Origin: Phyllobacteriaceae bacterium UBA1059
Lineage (GTDB): Bacteria > Pseudomonadota > Alphaproteobacteria > Rhizobiales > Rhizobiaceae
NCBI GenBank assembly: GCA_002316345.1
Contig: DCDI01000032.1
Coordinates: 1 to 10,454, forward strand
Reading direction: 5' to 3'
DNA length: 10,454 nt
Under the pieces are notes generated by a model. That model saw nothing but the letters and a program-made list of their open reading frames with translations, ran no database searches and was not told the origin of the DNA. Position 1 is the stretch's first letter. Each line of letters opens with the position of its first letter. Positions 1-6,357 of this stretch are shown here, one piece after another. The translations under genes and the position numbers were made by a program.

Positions 1-186
1 CACGCGAGCGATTGTCTGCTGCAAGCTGGAACGGCGCGCCAGTGCGCTTTCCTCCGACACGTTGGGATTGTTCAAGGCGCGTTCGAGCGCCGCGAAAGCG
101 GATTGGTACACCTTTTCGCGGTATGCACGATCCCCAGCATCGCCCTTGTCGAGCGCTGATCGAATGGCGCGTTCGAGTGTGTCCAC
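1..186 (-). CDS. Hypothetical protein, N-terminal part only (runs off left edge)
   Basis: A minus-strand frame stays open from position 186 to the left edge and gives about 62 residues. It starts VDTLERAIRSALDKGDAGDR (first codon GTG, read as Met), continues through a Y-R-E-K-V-Y-Q-S-A-F stretch, and ends at Q-Q-T-I-A-R-V at the edge. An in-frame TAA lies 33 bases upstream of the GTG, and no ATG or TTG lies between them, so GTG at 186-184 is the likely start. A purine-rich AAGAGGA ends four bases before it and can serve as ribosome binding site. The visible part is charged and predicted to be helical, with no signal peptide or membrane segment. I do not recognise the family; the shape (short helical N-terminus with regularly spaced Arg/Lys and Ala) could precede a larger domain outside the window. 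Function unknown. Its coding nature rests on amphipathic composition and a plausible start, not on a family match. Confidence 0.6.
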   Translation of the reverse strand, partial: MDTLERAIRSALDKGDAGDRAYREKVYQSAFAALERALNNPNVSEESALARRSSLQQTIARV

Positions 187-216
187 CGGGTCCTCTTGAG
201 CCTTGCCGTGTTCGAA

Positions 217-245
217 TCGTTAACGCAGAGCGGCAACGGGTTCAA
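217..245 (-). promoter_or_regulatory. Weak candidate promoter for the left-edge gene
   Basis: On the minus strand a TTGAAC hexamer (positions 245-240) is followed after 17 bases by TAACGA (222-217), about 30 bases before the GTG start at 186. The -35 box is good but the -10 box matches consensus at only its first two bases, so this is a tentative call. Confidence 0.25.
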
Positions 246-301
246 TCGCAGCTGTGCCACGATCCTGCAACCCGCACACGAACGCCTAATGACTGGACCT
301 G

Positions 302-706
302 TCAGGCCTCGTCGATCGCCAGGCCGAACGCGTCGGCCACATGGGGCGCAACCAGTCCCGCGTGCAGCGCCAGAAGGATGAGTTCGGCATCGAGCCCATC
401 CGGATAATCCGCCGCCCGCTCGACACGCGCGGCCAGCGTTCCCGCCAGGCCTTGGCCTAGCAATTCAGCCATCCGGCCTTCGCCCAATACGGTAAAAGCG
501 ACGAGTGCTGCGGCATCTTCATAGGCGCGCTCCGGCAGGCTGTCGGCGTTTCCGTGCTTTTGCACCAGCCGAACGGCCGCGAGCTTCACGCCATCGACCA
601 CTTGGGCGGGATGCACATCGCAGCGCCGCAAGCCCTTGTCGAAGGCACGCAGATCGGCAGAGCGCCCGAACCGACCCATAAAGCCGAAAGAGGATCGTCC
701 TGCCAT
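302..706 (-). CDS. Hypothetical protein, 134 aa, probably conserved in Hyphomicrobiales
   Basis: This frame encodes a 134-residue soluble protein with no signal peptide or transmembrane segment. It begins MAGRSSFGFMGRFGRSADLR and carries a D-x-H-P motif near residue 30-33 and an A-Y-x-x-A-A-x-L-V-A-F segment near 61-71. Its C-terminal part (about 105-134) is rich in leucine and alanine and includes L-x-L-A-L-H-A-G-L-V. The frame is open further upstream to 814, but the ATG at 706 is preferred: a GGAG lies seven bases before it, and the extra 36 residues look like translated noncoding DNA. From memory, short alphaproteobacterial proteins with this G-R-S-A-D-L...D-x-H-P layout are common and uncharacterised; I cannot name a domain. 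It lies 115 bases upstream of the left-edge gene, in the same direction, and is divergent from the tRNA. Function unknown. Confidence 0.75.
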   Translation of the reverse strand: MAGRSSFGFMGRFGRSADLRAFDKGLRRCDVHPAQVVDGVKLAAVRLVQKHGNADSLPERAYEDAAALVAFTVLGEGRMAELLGQGLAGTLAARVERAADYPDGLDAELILLALHAGLVAPHVADAFGLAIDEA

Positions 707-822
707 GAAAAACTCCAAACCAGATAGCTGCTCCGTTGACCCGTCACATAGGGCGCAACTACCCGCCGCGCATCGCCTTGACGCATCGACATTGGTTGAA
801 CGAGAGCCTCGCACGCTTTCGC

Positions 823-851
823 TTGATCTCAGCCTCCAATCCAGCTATGAG
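823..851 (+). promoter_or_regulatory. Candidate sigma-70 promoter for tRNA-Thr
   Basis: TTGATC (823-828) and TATGAG (846-851) are separated by exactly 17 bases. Transcription would start near 858 and give a 5' leader of about 35-40 bases before the tRNA at 895. The 188 bases between the minus-strand gene start (706) and the tRNA hold nothing else that I can support; no good promoter for the minus-strand gene was found there. Confidence 0.4.
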
Positions 852-894
852 CCGCCCACGATCGCTTCGAGACATCTTCCGTCCGCTTGGCGAC

Positions 895-970
895 GCCGCT
901 TTAGCTCAGTTGGTAGAGCATCGCATTCGTAATGCGGGGGTCGCGTGTTCGAGTCACGCAAGCGGCACCA
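895..970 (+). tRNA. tRNA-Thr (anticodon CGT)
   Basis: The full cloverleaf can be drawn. The acceptor stem is GCCGCTT (895-901) with AAGCGGC (960-966), seven perfect pairs. The D arm is GCTC (904-907) with GAGC (916-919). The anticodon stem is TCGCA (921-925) with TGCGG (933-937), closing the loop TTCGTAA, whose middle bases CGT (928-930) are the anticodon and read the threonine codon ACG. The T arm is GCGTG (943-947) with CACGC (955-959) around the loop TTCGAGT. The discriminator is A967 and the CCA end (968-970) is encoded in the DNA. No integrase or duplicated tRNA 3' end is seen nearby, so there is no sign that this tRNA has served as an attachment site. Confidence 0.97.
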
Positions 971-998
971 TTTTCCGATGATGATCATCCGGTCAGCC

Positions 999-1026
999 CA
1001 GCTTCCCCCCGGAACAAGCTGTTTTT
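999..1026 (+). terminator. Rho-independent terminator after tRNA-Thr
   Basis: CAGCTT (999-1004) pairs with AAGCTG (1016-1021) around an 11-base loop and is followed directly by five T residues (1022-1026). It lies about 30 bases past the tRNA 3' end, as expected for a monocistronic tRNA unit. The stem is short (six pairs), so efficiency may be moderate. Confidence 0.6.
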
Positions 1027-1065
1027 CCGCAGTCCCGCACGTCTTGATGAGTTTTGGTGTTTACA

Positions 1066-1148
1066 CGCAAGGCGCTGTCTTGCGGTTGATATCCGATTTT
1101 TTCGCCGAGAAAGCCGCTCACGGCTTGATGGAAACGCGTCGGCGCGTT
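1066..1148 (+). promoter_or_regulatory. Three tandem small hairpins in the eutBC leader
   Basis: Three perfect six-pair inverted repeats follow one another in the 193 bases between the tRNA terminator and eutB: CGCAAG/CTTGCG (1066-1084, 7-base loop), AAGCCG/CGGCTT (1111-1126, loop CTCA) and AACGCG/CGCGTT (1133-1148, loop TCGG). A T run (TTTTTT, 1097-1102) lies between the first and second. They could form structure in a eutBC mRNA leader or be chance repeats in GC-rich DNA. No cobalamin-riboswitch B12 box and no ANTAR-type hexaloop (A at position 1, G at position 4) was found. No convincing promoter was found in this gap. Confidence 0.3.
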
Positions 1149-1219
1149 GATGTATAGGCAGCCTGTCGCATCGTCGGCGGCGGGATGTTCGGCGTCAACC
1201 AGACTGTGGCAGGCCTTCC

Positions 1220-2614
1220 ATGTCTTATCGTGCCGTGATCGACCAGACGGTTTACAGGTTCAGCACGCTTGCCGAACTGATGGCGAAAGCGACGCCGCAG
1301 CGCTCGGGCGATGAGCTTTCAGGCATCGCGGCAGACGGACCGATTGAACGGCTCGCTGCTCAGATGGCGCTGGCCGATCTGCCTTTGCGCGCTTTCCTTG
1401 AACAGCAGCTGATCGATGGCGAGCATGACGATGTGTCGGAGCTGATCGCCAGGCAGCATGACCCCGACGCCTTTTCGCCTGTGGCCAGCCTGACCGTCGG
1501 CGAATTTCGCGAATGGCTGCTATCATCGTCGGTTGGTCAGACCGAGCTTGAAGCCGTGACTTATGGGCTGACGCCGGAAATGGTTGCGGCCGTGTCGAAG
1601 ATCATGCGGGTCAAGGACTTGATCGCCGTTGCCGACAAGCGGCGCGTCGTCACCCGTTTCCGCAACACGCTGGGCCTGCCGGGGCGACTGTCCTTGCGCA
1701 ACCAGCCCAATCATCCCACCGACGACTCATTCGGCATCGCGCTGTCGGCCGTTGACGGTCTGATGATGGGATCGGGCGACGCGGTGATCGGCGTCAATCC
1801 TGCCACCGACAGCCTTGCCGACTACATGCGCATCGTGACGCTGCTTGATGACCTGCGCCAGCGCCTGTCTATCCCCACCCAGACCTGCTGTCTTGGTCAC
1901 GTTTCGGTCGCCTTGCGGGCGATGGAAAAGCGCGCGCCCGTGGATCTCGTTTTCCAGTCCGTCGCCGGGTCGCAAAAGGCCAATGAAGGCTTCGGCGTCA
2001 GTCTGGCGATGCTGCGCGAAGCGCAGGACGCGGCTTTGTCGCTGAACCGCGGCACGATCGGCCGCAACGTCATGTATTTCGAGACCGGGCAGGGCTCGGC
2101 GTTGTCGTCTGACGCGCATTTCGGTGTCGATCAACAGACCATGGAAGCGCGTGCCTATGCTGTCGCAAGGGCGTTTGATCCCTTTATGGTCAACACGGTG
2201 GTCGGCTTCATCGGCCCGGAATATCTCTTCAACGGCAAGCAGATCATCCGCGCCGGGCTTGAGGACCATTTCTGCGGCAAGCTGCTTGGCCTGCCGATGG
2301 GGGTGGATGTCTGTTACACCAACCATTGCGATGCCGATCAGGAAGACATGGATACGCTGTTGACGCTTCTCTGCGCGGCCGGCGTCAACTTCGTCATCAC
2401 CGTACCGGGCGCCGATGATGTCATGCTGAACTACCAGTCGCTGTCGCACCACGACGGGATCTTTGCGCGCGAAACGCTGGGTTTGAGGCCTGCCCCCGAA
2501 TTCGAGGCCTGGATGGTTGACGTCGGCCTCGCCGATGAAGCGGGCCGGTTGAAAGACCACATGCCGCCCGCGCTGATCGAGGCGATGCGGACCAGCGCGG
2601 ATGCCGCCGCATGA
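1220..2614 (+). CDS. eutB: Ethanolamine ammonia-lyase large subunit (EC 4.3.1.7)
   Basis: EutB is the catalytic TIM-barrel subunit of adenosylcobalamin-dependent ethanolamine ammonia-lyase, which converts ethanolamine into acetaldehyde and ammonia in the cytoplasm. The 464-residue product lines up with E. coli EutB (453 aa) over its whole length. The substrate-binding residues known in E. coli (Arg160, Gln162, Asn193, Glu287, Asp362) have counterparts at Arg160 and Gln162 (in R-N-Q-P-N), Asn193 (in V-I-G-V-N-P), Glu288 (in Y-F-E-T-G-Q-G-S) and Asp363 (just before C-Y-T-N-H). Other conserved blocks are TVVGFIGPEYL (326-336) and IIRAGLEDHF (342-351). The ATG at 1220 is the only in-frame ATG matching the family start; the ribosome binding site is weak (a GGCAGG about seven bases upstream). 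Its last four bases, ATGA, hold the eutC start, so the two are translationally coupled. The gene appears intact. Confidence 0.98.
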   Translation: MSYRAVIDQTVYRFSTLAELMAKATPQRSGDELSGIAADGPIERLAAQMALADLPLRAFLEQQLIDGEHDDVSELIARQHDPDAFSPVASLTVGEFREWLLSSSVGQTELEAVTYGLTPEMVAAVSKIMRVKDLIAVADKRRVVTRFRNTLGLPGRLSLRNQPNHPTDDSFGIALSAVDGLMMGSGDAVIGVNPATDSLADYMRIVTLLDDLRQRLSIPTQTCCLGHVSVALRAMEKRAPVDLVFQSVAGSQKANEGFGVSLAMLREAQDAALSLNRGTIGRNVMYFETGQGSALSSDAHFGVDQQTMEARAYAVARAFDPFMVNTVVGFIGPEYLFNGKQIIRAGLEDHFCGKLLGLPMGVDVCYTNHCDADQEDMDTLLTLLCAAGVNFVITVPGADDVMLNYQSLSHHDGIFARETLGLRPAPEFEAWMVDVGLADEAGRLKDHMPPALIEAMRTSADAAA

Positions 2615-3438
2615 GCAAGCTCACCACCCACCCCGCTTCCGAGCCTGCACGCACGGAGCTCAGCGATTTCGCTGAGCTGACGCAGGCGCGCATTGCGCTG
2701 GGGCGAGCCGGATCCAGCACGCCGACAGCGCATGAACAACGGTTCCAGCTCGATCACGCGCGAGCCCGCGCCGCCGTTTGGTCTGAAGTCGACGAGGACG
2801 CGTTGTTGGCGCATCTCGACCCGCTTGGCTTGCCGATCATCACCGTGGAAAGCGAGGCGGTCGATCGTGCCGATTACGTGCGCCGACCCGACAAGGGCCG
2901 CCTGCTTGCACCTGCTTCCCGTCAGGCTTTGGCCGATCGAAGCGGGCGCTTTGATGTCGTGATCATCATTGCAGACGGTCTGTCGGCAACGGCGATCAAC
3001 CTTAATGCGGCGGCTCTTGTGGCCGATCTCGTCCGACGGCTTGAGGCGGCCGGCTTGCTCCTGGCGCCGATCGTCGTGGCACGCCGCGCCAGAGTTGCGC
3101 TCGGCGATGCGATTGGCGAAACCTTGGGCGCCCGTGTGACCATCACGCTGATCGGAGAGCGTCCGGGCCTGTCAGCCGCCGATAGTCTCGGCGCCTATCT
3201 GACTTATGCGCCCATCTCCGGCACGCCGGACTCCAGCCGCAACTGTGTTTCCAACATCCGCGAACACGGAATGCCGCTGCCCCGGGCGGCCGAAGCGATC
3301 GCTGCGCTTGTCGAGCGGATATTCAATGCGAGGCTTAGCGGCGTGAAACTCGTCGAAAGCCGGCTTTCATCGGAAGAGCCAACGAAGATCGCGTCGGTGC
3401 CGATGGCTTCACCAGGCGACGAGGGCACCGATACCTAG
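2611..3438 (+). CDS. eutC: Ethanolamine ammonia-lyase small subunit (EC 4.3.1.7)
   Basis: EutC completes the B12-binding interface of ethanolamine ammonia-lyase with EutB. The 275-residue product matches the family: G-R-A-G (31-34), the Y-V-R-R-P-D-K-G-R segment (89-97), D-V-V-I-I-I-A-D-G-L-S (115-125), L-I-G-E-R-P-G-L (180-187) and C-V-S-N-I-R-E (212-218). The N-terminal region before G-R-A-G is about 30 residues, shorter than in E. coli EutC (295 aa), where it is poorly conserved. After K-L-V-E-S (246-250) there is a polar tail of about 25 residues that E. coli lacks. The ATG overlaps the eutB stop (ATGA). No eutA reactivase, eutH or eat permease, or microcompartment shell gene follows; the next gene is convergent. 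Confidence 0.97.
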   Translation: MSKLTTHPASEPARTELSDFAELTQARIALGRAGSSTPTAHEQRFQLDHARARAAVWSEVDEDALLAHLDPLGLPIITVESEAVDRADYVRRPDKGRLLAPASRQALADRSGRFDVVIIIADGLSATAINLNAAALVADLVRRLEAAGLLLAPIVVARRARVALGDAIGETLGARVTITLIGERPGLSAADSLGAYLTYAPISGTPDSSRNCVSNIREHGMPLPRAAEAIAALVERIFNARLSGVKLVESRLSSEEPTKIASVPMASPGDEGTDT

Positions 3439-3441
3439 AGG

Positions 3442-3480
3442 GGCAAGCTCATGCATCCCAAGAGAAGACATGAGCTTGCC
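3442..3480. terminator. Long hairpin between convergent eutC and metQ, putative bidirectional terminator
   Basis: GGCAAGCTCATG (3442-3453) pairs perfectly with CATGAGCTTGCC (3469-3480), a 12-base-pair stem around a 15-base loop. It starts four bases after the eutC stop and lies 24 bases beyond the metQ stop. There is no T run on either side, so it may act as an mRNA 3'-end barrier rather than a classical intrinsic terminator. Confidence 0.55.
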
Positions 3481-3496
3481 AGGCAGTCAAAGGCAG

Positions 3497-3511
3497 GCTG
3501 GTTTTACCAGC
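3497..3511 (-). repeat. Small hairpin with the metQ stop codon in its loop
   Basis: On the minus strand GCTGG pairs with CCAGC around a TAAAA loop, and the loop's TAA is the metQ stop codon. It sits 17 bases from the larger hairpin between metQ and eutC. It may be incidental or may contribute to mRNA 3'-end structure. Confidence 0.3.
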
Positions 3512-4286
3512 TGGCGAGAACCGAGCCCTTGAAGGTCTTCTCGACGAAGTCCTTGATCTCGGCCGAATGATAGGCCGCGACCAGTTCCTTCACCCAGGGC
3601 TTGTCCTTGTCTTCGCTGCGAACCGCAATGACGTTGACATAAGGACCCTTCGGGCTTTCACGCAGGATCGGGTCCTTCACCGGGTCGAGGCCGGCCTGTT
3701 CGGCATAGTTTGTATTGATGCCGGCGGCATCGACGTCGGGCAGGGCGCGCGGCAGCTGGGCGGCGTCGATCTCGACGATCTTCAGGTTCTTCGGGTTCTC
3801 GGTGATGTCGGCGATGCTGGCGGTGGTGCCGACGCCGTCCTTGAGCTTGATCACGCCGTCATCGGCCAGAAGCAGCAAAACGCGGCCGCCATTGGTCGGG
3901 TCGTTGGGGATCGCAACCTCAGCGCCGTCGGCCAGGTCGGCGATCTTCTTGACCTTGTTGGAATACACGCCGATCGGGAAGTTCACCGTGGTGGCGACGG
4001 ATTCGATCTTGTAGCCGCGATCCTTAACCTGGTTGTCGAGGTAAGGCTGGTGCTGGAAGGAGTTGGCGTTCAACTCGCCCGAAGACAGCGCTTCGTTCGG
4101 CACGATGTAATCCGAGAACTCGATGATCTCGAGATCGATGCCCTTGGGCGCCAGAAGCGGCTTCACGGCTTCCAGGATCTGGGCATGCGGTCCAGGCGTC
4201 ACGCCGATCTTGATCGTTTCGGCCGAAGCAGCGGCGGTGAAGGCAAGGCCGAGCGCGAGGCCGGCAACGAGGGTTTTGAGCGTCAT
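3504..4286 (-). CDS. metQ: Methionine-type ABC transporter substrate-binding protein (NlpA/MetQ family)
   Basis: MetQ captures methionine (or a close relative) in the periplasm and hands it to the MetNI importer. The ATG at 4286 gives 260 residues: it has AAGGA seven bases upstream and opens with a signal peptide (MTLKTLVAGLALGLAFTAAA, then S-A), probably cut before Glu23 by signal peptidase I. The open frame extends upstream to 4358, but those 24 residues overlap metI and spoil the signal peptide. Family marks are F-S-D-Y-I-V-P-N-E-A-L (57-67), A-N-S-F-Q-H-Q-P-Y-L-D (73-83), V-A-I-P-N-D-P-T-N-G-G-R (124-135), K-L-K-D-G-V-G (147-153) and N-P-K-N-L-K-I-V-E (164-172). Unlike E. coli MetQ it has no lipobox cysteine, so it should be a free periplasmic protein. 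It is the last gene of metNIQ, 25 bases after metI. The ligand is inferred from family only. Confidence 0.95.
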   Translation of the reverse strand: MTLKTLVAGLALGLAFTAAASAETIKIGVTPGPHAQILEAVKPLLAPKGIDLEIIEFSDYIVPNEALSSGELNANSFQHQPYLDNQVKDRGYKIESVATTVNFPIGVYSNKVKKIADLADGAEVAIPNDPTNGGRVLLLLADDGVIKLKDGVGTTASIADITENPKNLKIVEIDAAQLPRALPDVDAAGINTNYAEQAGLDPVKDPILRESPKGPYVNVIAVRSEDKDKPWVKELVAAYHSAEIKDFVEKTFKGSVLASW

Positions 4287-4311
4287 TTCAGGATCCTTGG
4301 TTGGGAGGGGT

Positions 4312-4989
4312 TTAGAACCGCGAACGCTTGTCGAAGCGCCGCGCAAGAAAATCGCCAAGGCTTTGCACGCCCTGCACGAGGATGATCAGTACCAGCACCA
4401 CCGTCAGCATGACGTCGGGCATGAAGCGCTGGTAACCGAAGCGGATGCCGAGATCGCCGAGCCCGCCGCCGCCAACCGCCCCCACCATCGCCGAATAGCC
4501 GATTAAGCTGACCACGGTCAGCGTCAGCGCCAGCGTGATGGCCGGCAGGGCTTCCGGCAGCAGAACCTTGCGCACGATCTGCAGCGGCGTTGCGCCCATG
4601 GACCGCGCGGCTTCGATCAGGCCCTGGTCCACGCCGCGAATGGCGCCCTCGATCACGCGGGCGATAAAGGGAGCGGCGGCAATCGTCAGCGGCACGATCG
4701 CGGCCTTGGTGCCAATCGACGTGCCGGCGATGAAGCGCGTCAGCGGCACGATGGCCACCACGAGGATGATGAAGGGTGTCGAGCGCGCAGCATTCACGAT
4801 CAAGCCGAGTACGCTGTTGGCCCAGGGTGCTGCAAACAGTTCGCCGGACCGGCTGGTCGCGAGAAACACGCCGAGCGGAATGCCGATCAGCGAGCCGATC
4901 AAACCGGACACGCCCACCATCCACAGCGTCTGGCCGAAGGAGGATATCAGCAGATTGAGGATCTGCGGGGAAAAGACGTCAGGCCACAT
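4312..4989 (-). CDS. metI: Methionine-type ABC transporter permease
   Basis: MetI forms the membrane channel of the MetNIQ importer. The chosen start at 4989 gives 225 residues, close to the family length; it has GGAGG nine bases upstream, and the longer frame (to 5031) would put that site inside the coding sequence. The protein shows about five hydrophobic segments (roughly 11-44, 56-82, 86-112, 150-172, 191-210). The cytoplasmic EAA loop that docks on MetN is EAARSMGATPLQIVRKVLLP (126-145) followed by E-A-L-P. The segment G-Y-S-A-M-V-G-A-V-G-G-G-G-L-G-D-L-G (164-181) is typical of MetI. The start overlaps the end of metN by 11 bases, which suggests translational coupling, and metQ follows 25 bases downstream. 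Confidence 0.95.
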   Translation of the reverse strand: MWPDVFSPQILNLLISSFGQTLWMVGVSGLIGSLIGIPLGVFLATSRSGELFAAPWANSVLGLIVNAARSTPFIILVVAIVPLTRFIAGTSIGTKAAIVPLTIAAAPFIARVIEGAIRGVDQGLIEAARSMGATPLQIVRKVLLPEALPAITLALTLTVVSLIGYSAMVGAVGGGGLGDLGIRFGYQRFMPDVMLTVVLVLIILVQGVQSLGDFLARRFDKRSRF

Positions 4990-6076
4990 AGCCGAGTACC
5001 TCCACATGAAGGCCGAGTTCGCGCGACGCATCCGTCAGCGCCTGCAAGCGATTCTGGTCGGCGGGCGTGCTAACCACCAGCGTGCCGAACGGATGGCCGC
5101 CAATATAATCCACATTGCCCTGGATGATGCCGAGATCGATGTCGAGCTTGCGCGTCAGCACTGACAAGAAAGGCTGGCTAGCATCGCCGCCTGTGAAAGT
5201 GAGGCGCACCAGAACCTGGCTGCCGGCCAACGGCTTGGCGCTCAAGCGGCTGGCCAGATGCGCCGGCAGTTCGTTGCCGGTGATGGACGACACGAAGGAG
5301 CGCGTCGTTGGATGCTGCGGCCGCGTGAACAGGTCGAAGGTCGGTCCTTCTTCCACGATGCGCCCGCCATCGATCACCGCGACGCGGTCCGTCACCGACT
5401 TGATCACCGACATTTCATGCGTGATCAGCAAAATGGTCAGATCGAGCTCGGCATTGACCCGGCGCAGCAGCGTCAGGATCTGTTCGGTGGTTTCGGGATC
5501 GAGCGCCGAGGTTGCTTCATCCGAAAGCAGCACCTTGGGGTTGGTCGCCAGAGCCCGCGCGATGCCAACGCGCTGCTTCTGGCCGCCCGATAGTTCAGCC
5601 GGGTAACGCCGCGCCTTGTCGGCCAGACCGACGAGGTCGAGCAGCGGCATGACGCGCGCCTTGATCTCGGCGCGGCTCGCGCCCGCGATCTCCAGCGGAA
5701 GGGCGACATTGTCGAAGGCGGTTCGGCGCGCCAGGAGGTTGAAATGCTGGAAAATCATGCCGATCGCGCGGCGCTCATGGCGCAAAGCGCGTTCATCCAG
5801 CGCCGACATTTCGACGCCATCGACGATCACCTGGCCACGCGTCGGCTGTTCCAACCCGTTCACCAGCCGGATCAAGGTCGACTTGCCCGCGCCCGAACGC
5901 CCGATCACACCGAGGATCGCCCCTTTCGGCACGTCGAGGGTGATCGTGTGCAGTGCGGTGACAGCATTCGAGCCGGCACGGCCGCCATAGGTCTTTTCCA
6001 CCTCGCGCAGCTGGATCAAAGCGGGCGGCGTGGCGGAGGGGTAAGCAGGCGGATGGGAAGCGGGGTTTGGGGTCAC
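4979..6076 (-). CDS. metN: Methionine-type ABC transporter ATP-binding protein with C-terminal NIL domain
   Basis: MetN is the ATPase that drives the MetNIQ importer. The 365-residue product has all ABC motifs: Walker A G-R-S-G-A-G-K-S-T (59-67), Q-loop Gln110, signature L-S-G-G-Q (162-166), Walker B V-L-L-S-D-E-A-T (182-189) with catalytic Glu187, and switch His220. Residues from about 280 form the C-terminal NIL (ACT-like) domain, which in E. coli MetN binds methionine and inhibits transport when the cell is replete; the same control is likely here but the binding residues were not checked. The start is a GTG at 6076. No clear ribosome binding site precedes it, and the first 20 residues are proline-rich and low in similarity, so the true start is uncertain; a TTG at residue 20 is the only near alternative. 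A TATACG upstream (6103-6098) could be a -10 box. First gene of metNIQ, divergent from the mfd-like gene. Confidence 0.95.
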   Translation of the reverse strand: MTPNPASHPPAYPSATPPALIQLREVEKTYGGRAGSNAVTALHTITLDVPKGAILGVIGRSGAGKSTLIRLVNGLEQPTRGQVIVDGVEMSALDERALRHERRAIGMIFQHFNLLARRTAFDNVALPLEIAGASRAEIKARVMPLLDLVGLADKARRYPAELSGGQKQRVGIARALATNPKVLLSDEATSALDPETTEQILTLLRRVNAELDLTILLITHEMSVIKSVTDRVAVIDGGRIVEEGPTFDLFTRPQHPTTRSFVSSITGNELPAHLASRLSAKPLAGSQVLVRLTFTGGDASQPFLSVLTRKLDIDLGIIQGNVDYIGGHPFGTLVVSTPADQNRLQALTDASRELGLHVEVLGYVA

Positions 6077-6132
6077 AAGGTAGTCCGAAATCTGGAGCGT
6101 ATAGCTACTTGTTTTCTAGCATCTAAGTCGAG

Positions 6133-6144
6133 GAACCCGGGTTC
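6133..6144. promoter_or_regulatory. 12-bp perfect palindrome between metN and the mfd-like gene
   Basis: GAACCCGGGTTC is a perfect 12-base palindrome lying 57 to 68 bases upstream of the metN start in the 281-base divergent gap. It is embedded in a run where GGAACC occurs on both sides (6132-6137 and 6147-6152). The position suits an operator for metNIQ. I do not recognise the motif as a known regulator site. The rest of the gap has an 8-base direct repeat CCGAAATC (6085-6092, 6186-6193) and no gene that I can support. Confidence 0.3.
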
Positions 6145-6357
6145 GCGGAACCTCCATCAAAGAGAACGTCCTTAGACGAAAGTCGCCGAAATCGGTCAGA
6201 TTTTCCAAATTTCGCCGGCGCGGCAAACCGTCACCGCACCGATGCGCGTTCAAGGGAAACGTCTGACACCGGACAAGGTTTGTCAGGACGCTGTTGGCTG
6301 GCCCGGAACGGTTCAAAGGCGACGCGGTTTGGATGCTGCTTTTCTTGAGGATCTTCC

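Noticed and set aside
895..970. tRNA-Thr as an integration site
   Set aside because: No integrase gene and no second copy of the tRNA 3' end were found in the window.
980..989. 10-bp palindrome GATGATCATC just after the tRNA
   Set aside because: Short, embedded in a GAT repeat, and lying between the tRNA and its terminator; most likely chance.
736..1157. Several short plus-strand frames across the tRNA region
   Set aside because: They read through the tRNA gene or its flanks, lack ribosome binding sites and have no recognisable product.
1727..2560. Long open frame (277 codons) on the minus strand inside eutB
   Set aside because: It is antisense to a complete EutB with all catalytic residues, and its product is rich in His, Arg and Gln with no family likeness; it is a shadow frame of GC-rich DNA.
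3567..4385. 272-codon plus-strand frame opposite metQ
   Set aside because: metQ is intact and recognisable here; the plus-strand product resembles no known family and runs across the metQ/metI junction.
6077..6357. SAM-II riboswitch upstream of metN
   Set aside because: The conserved pseudoknot segments (UGAUUU and the downstream GAUAAA...GCUAAA type block) are not present in the minus-strand leader.
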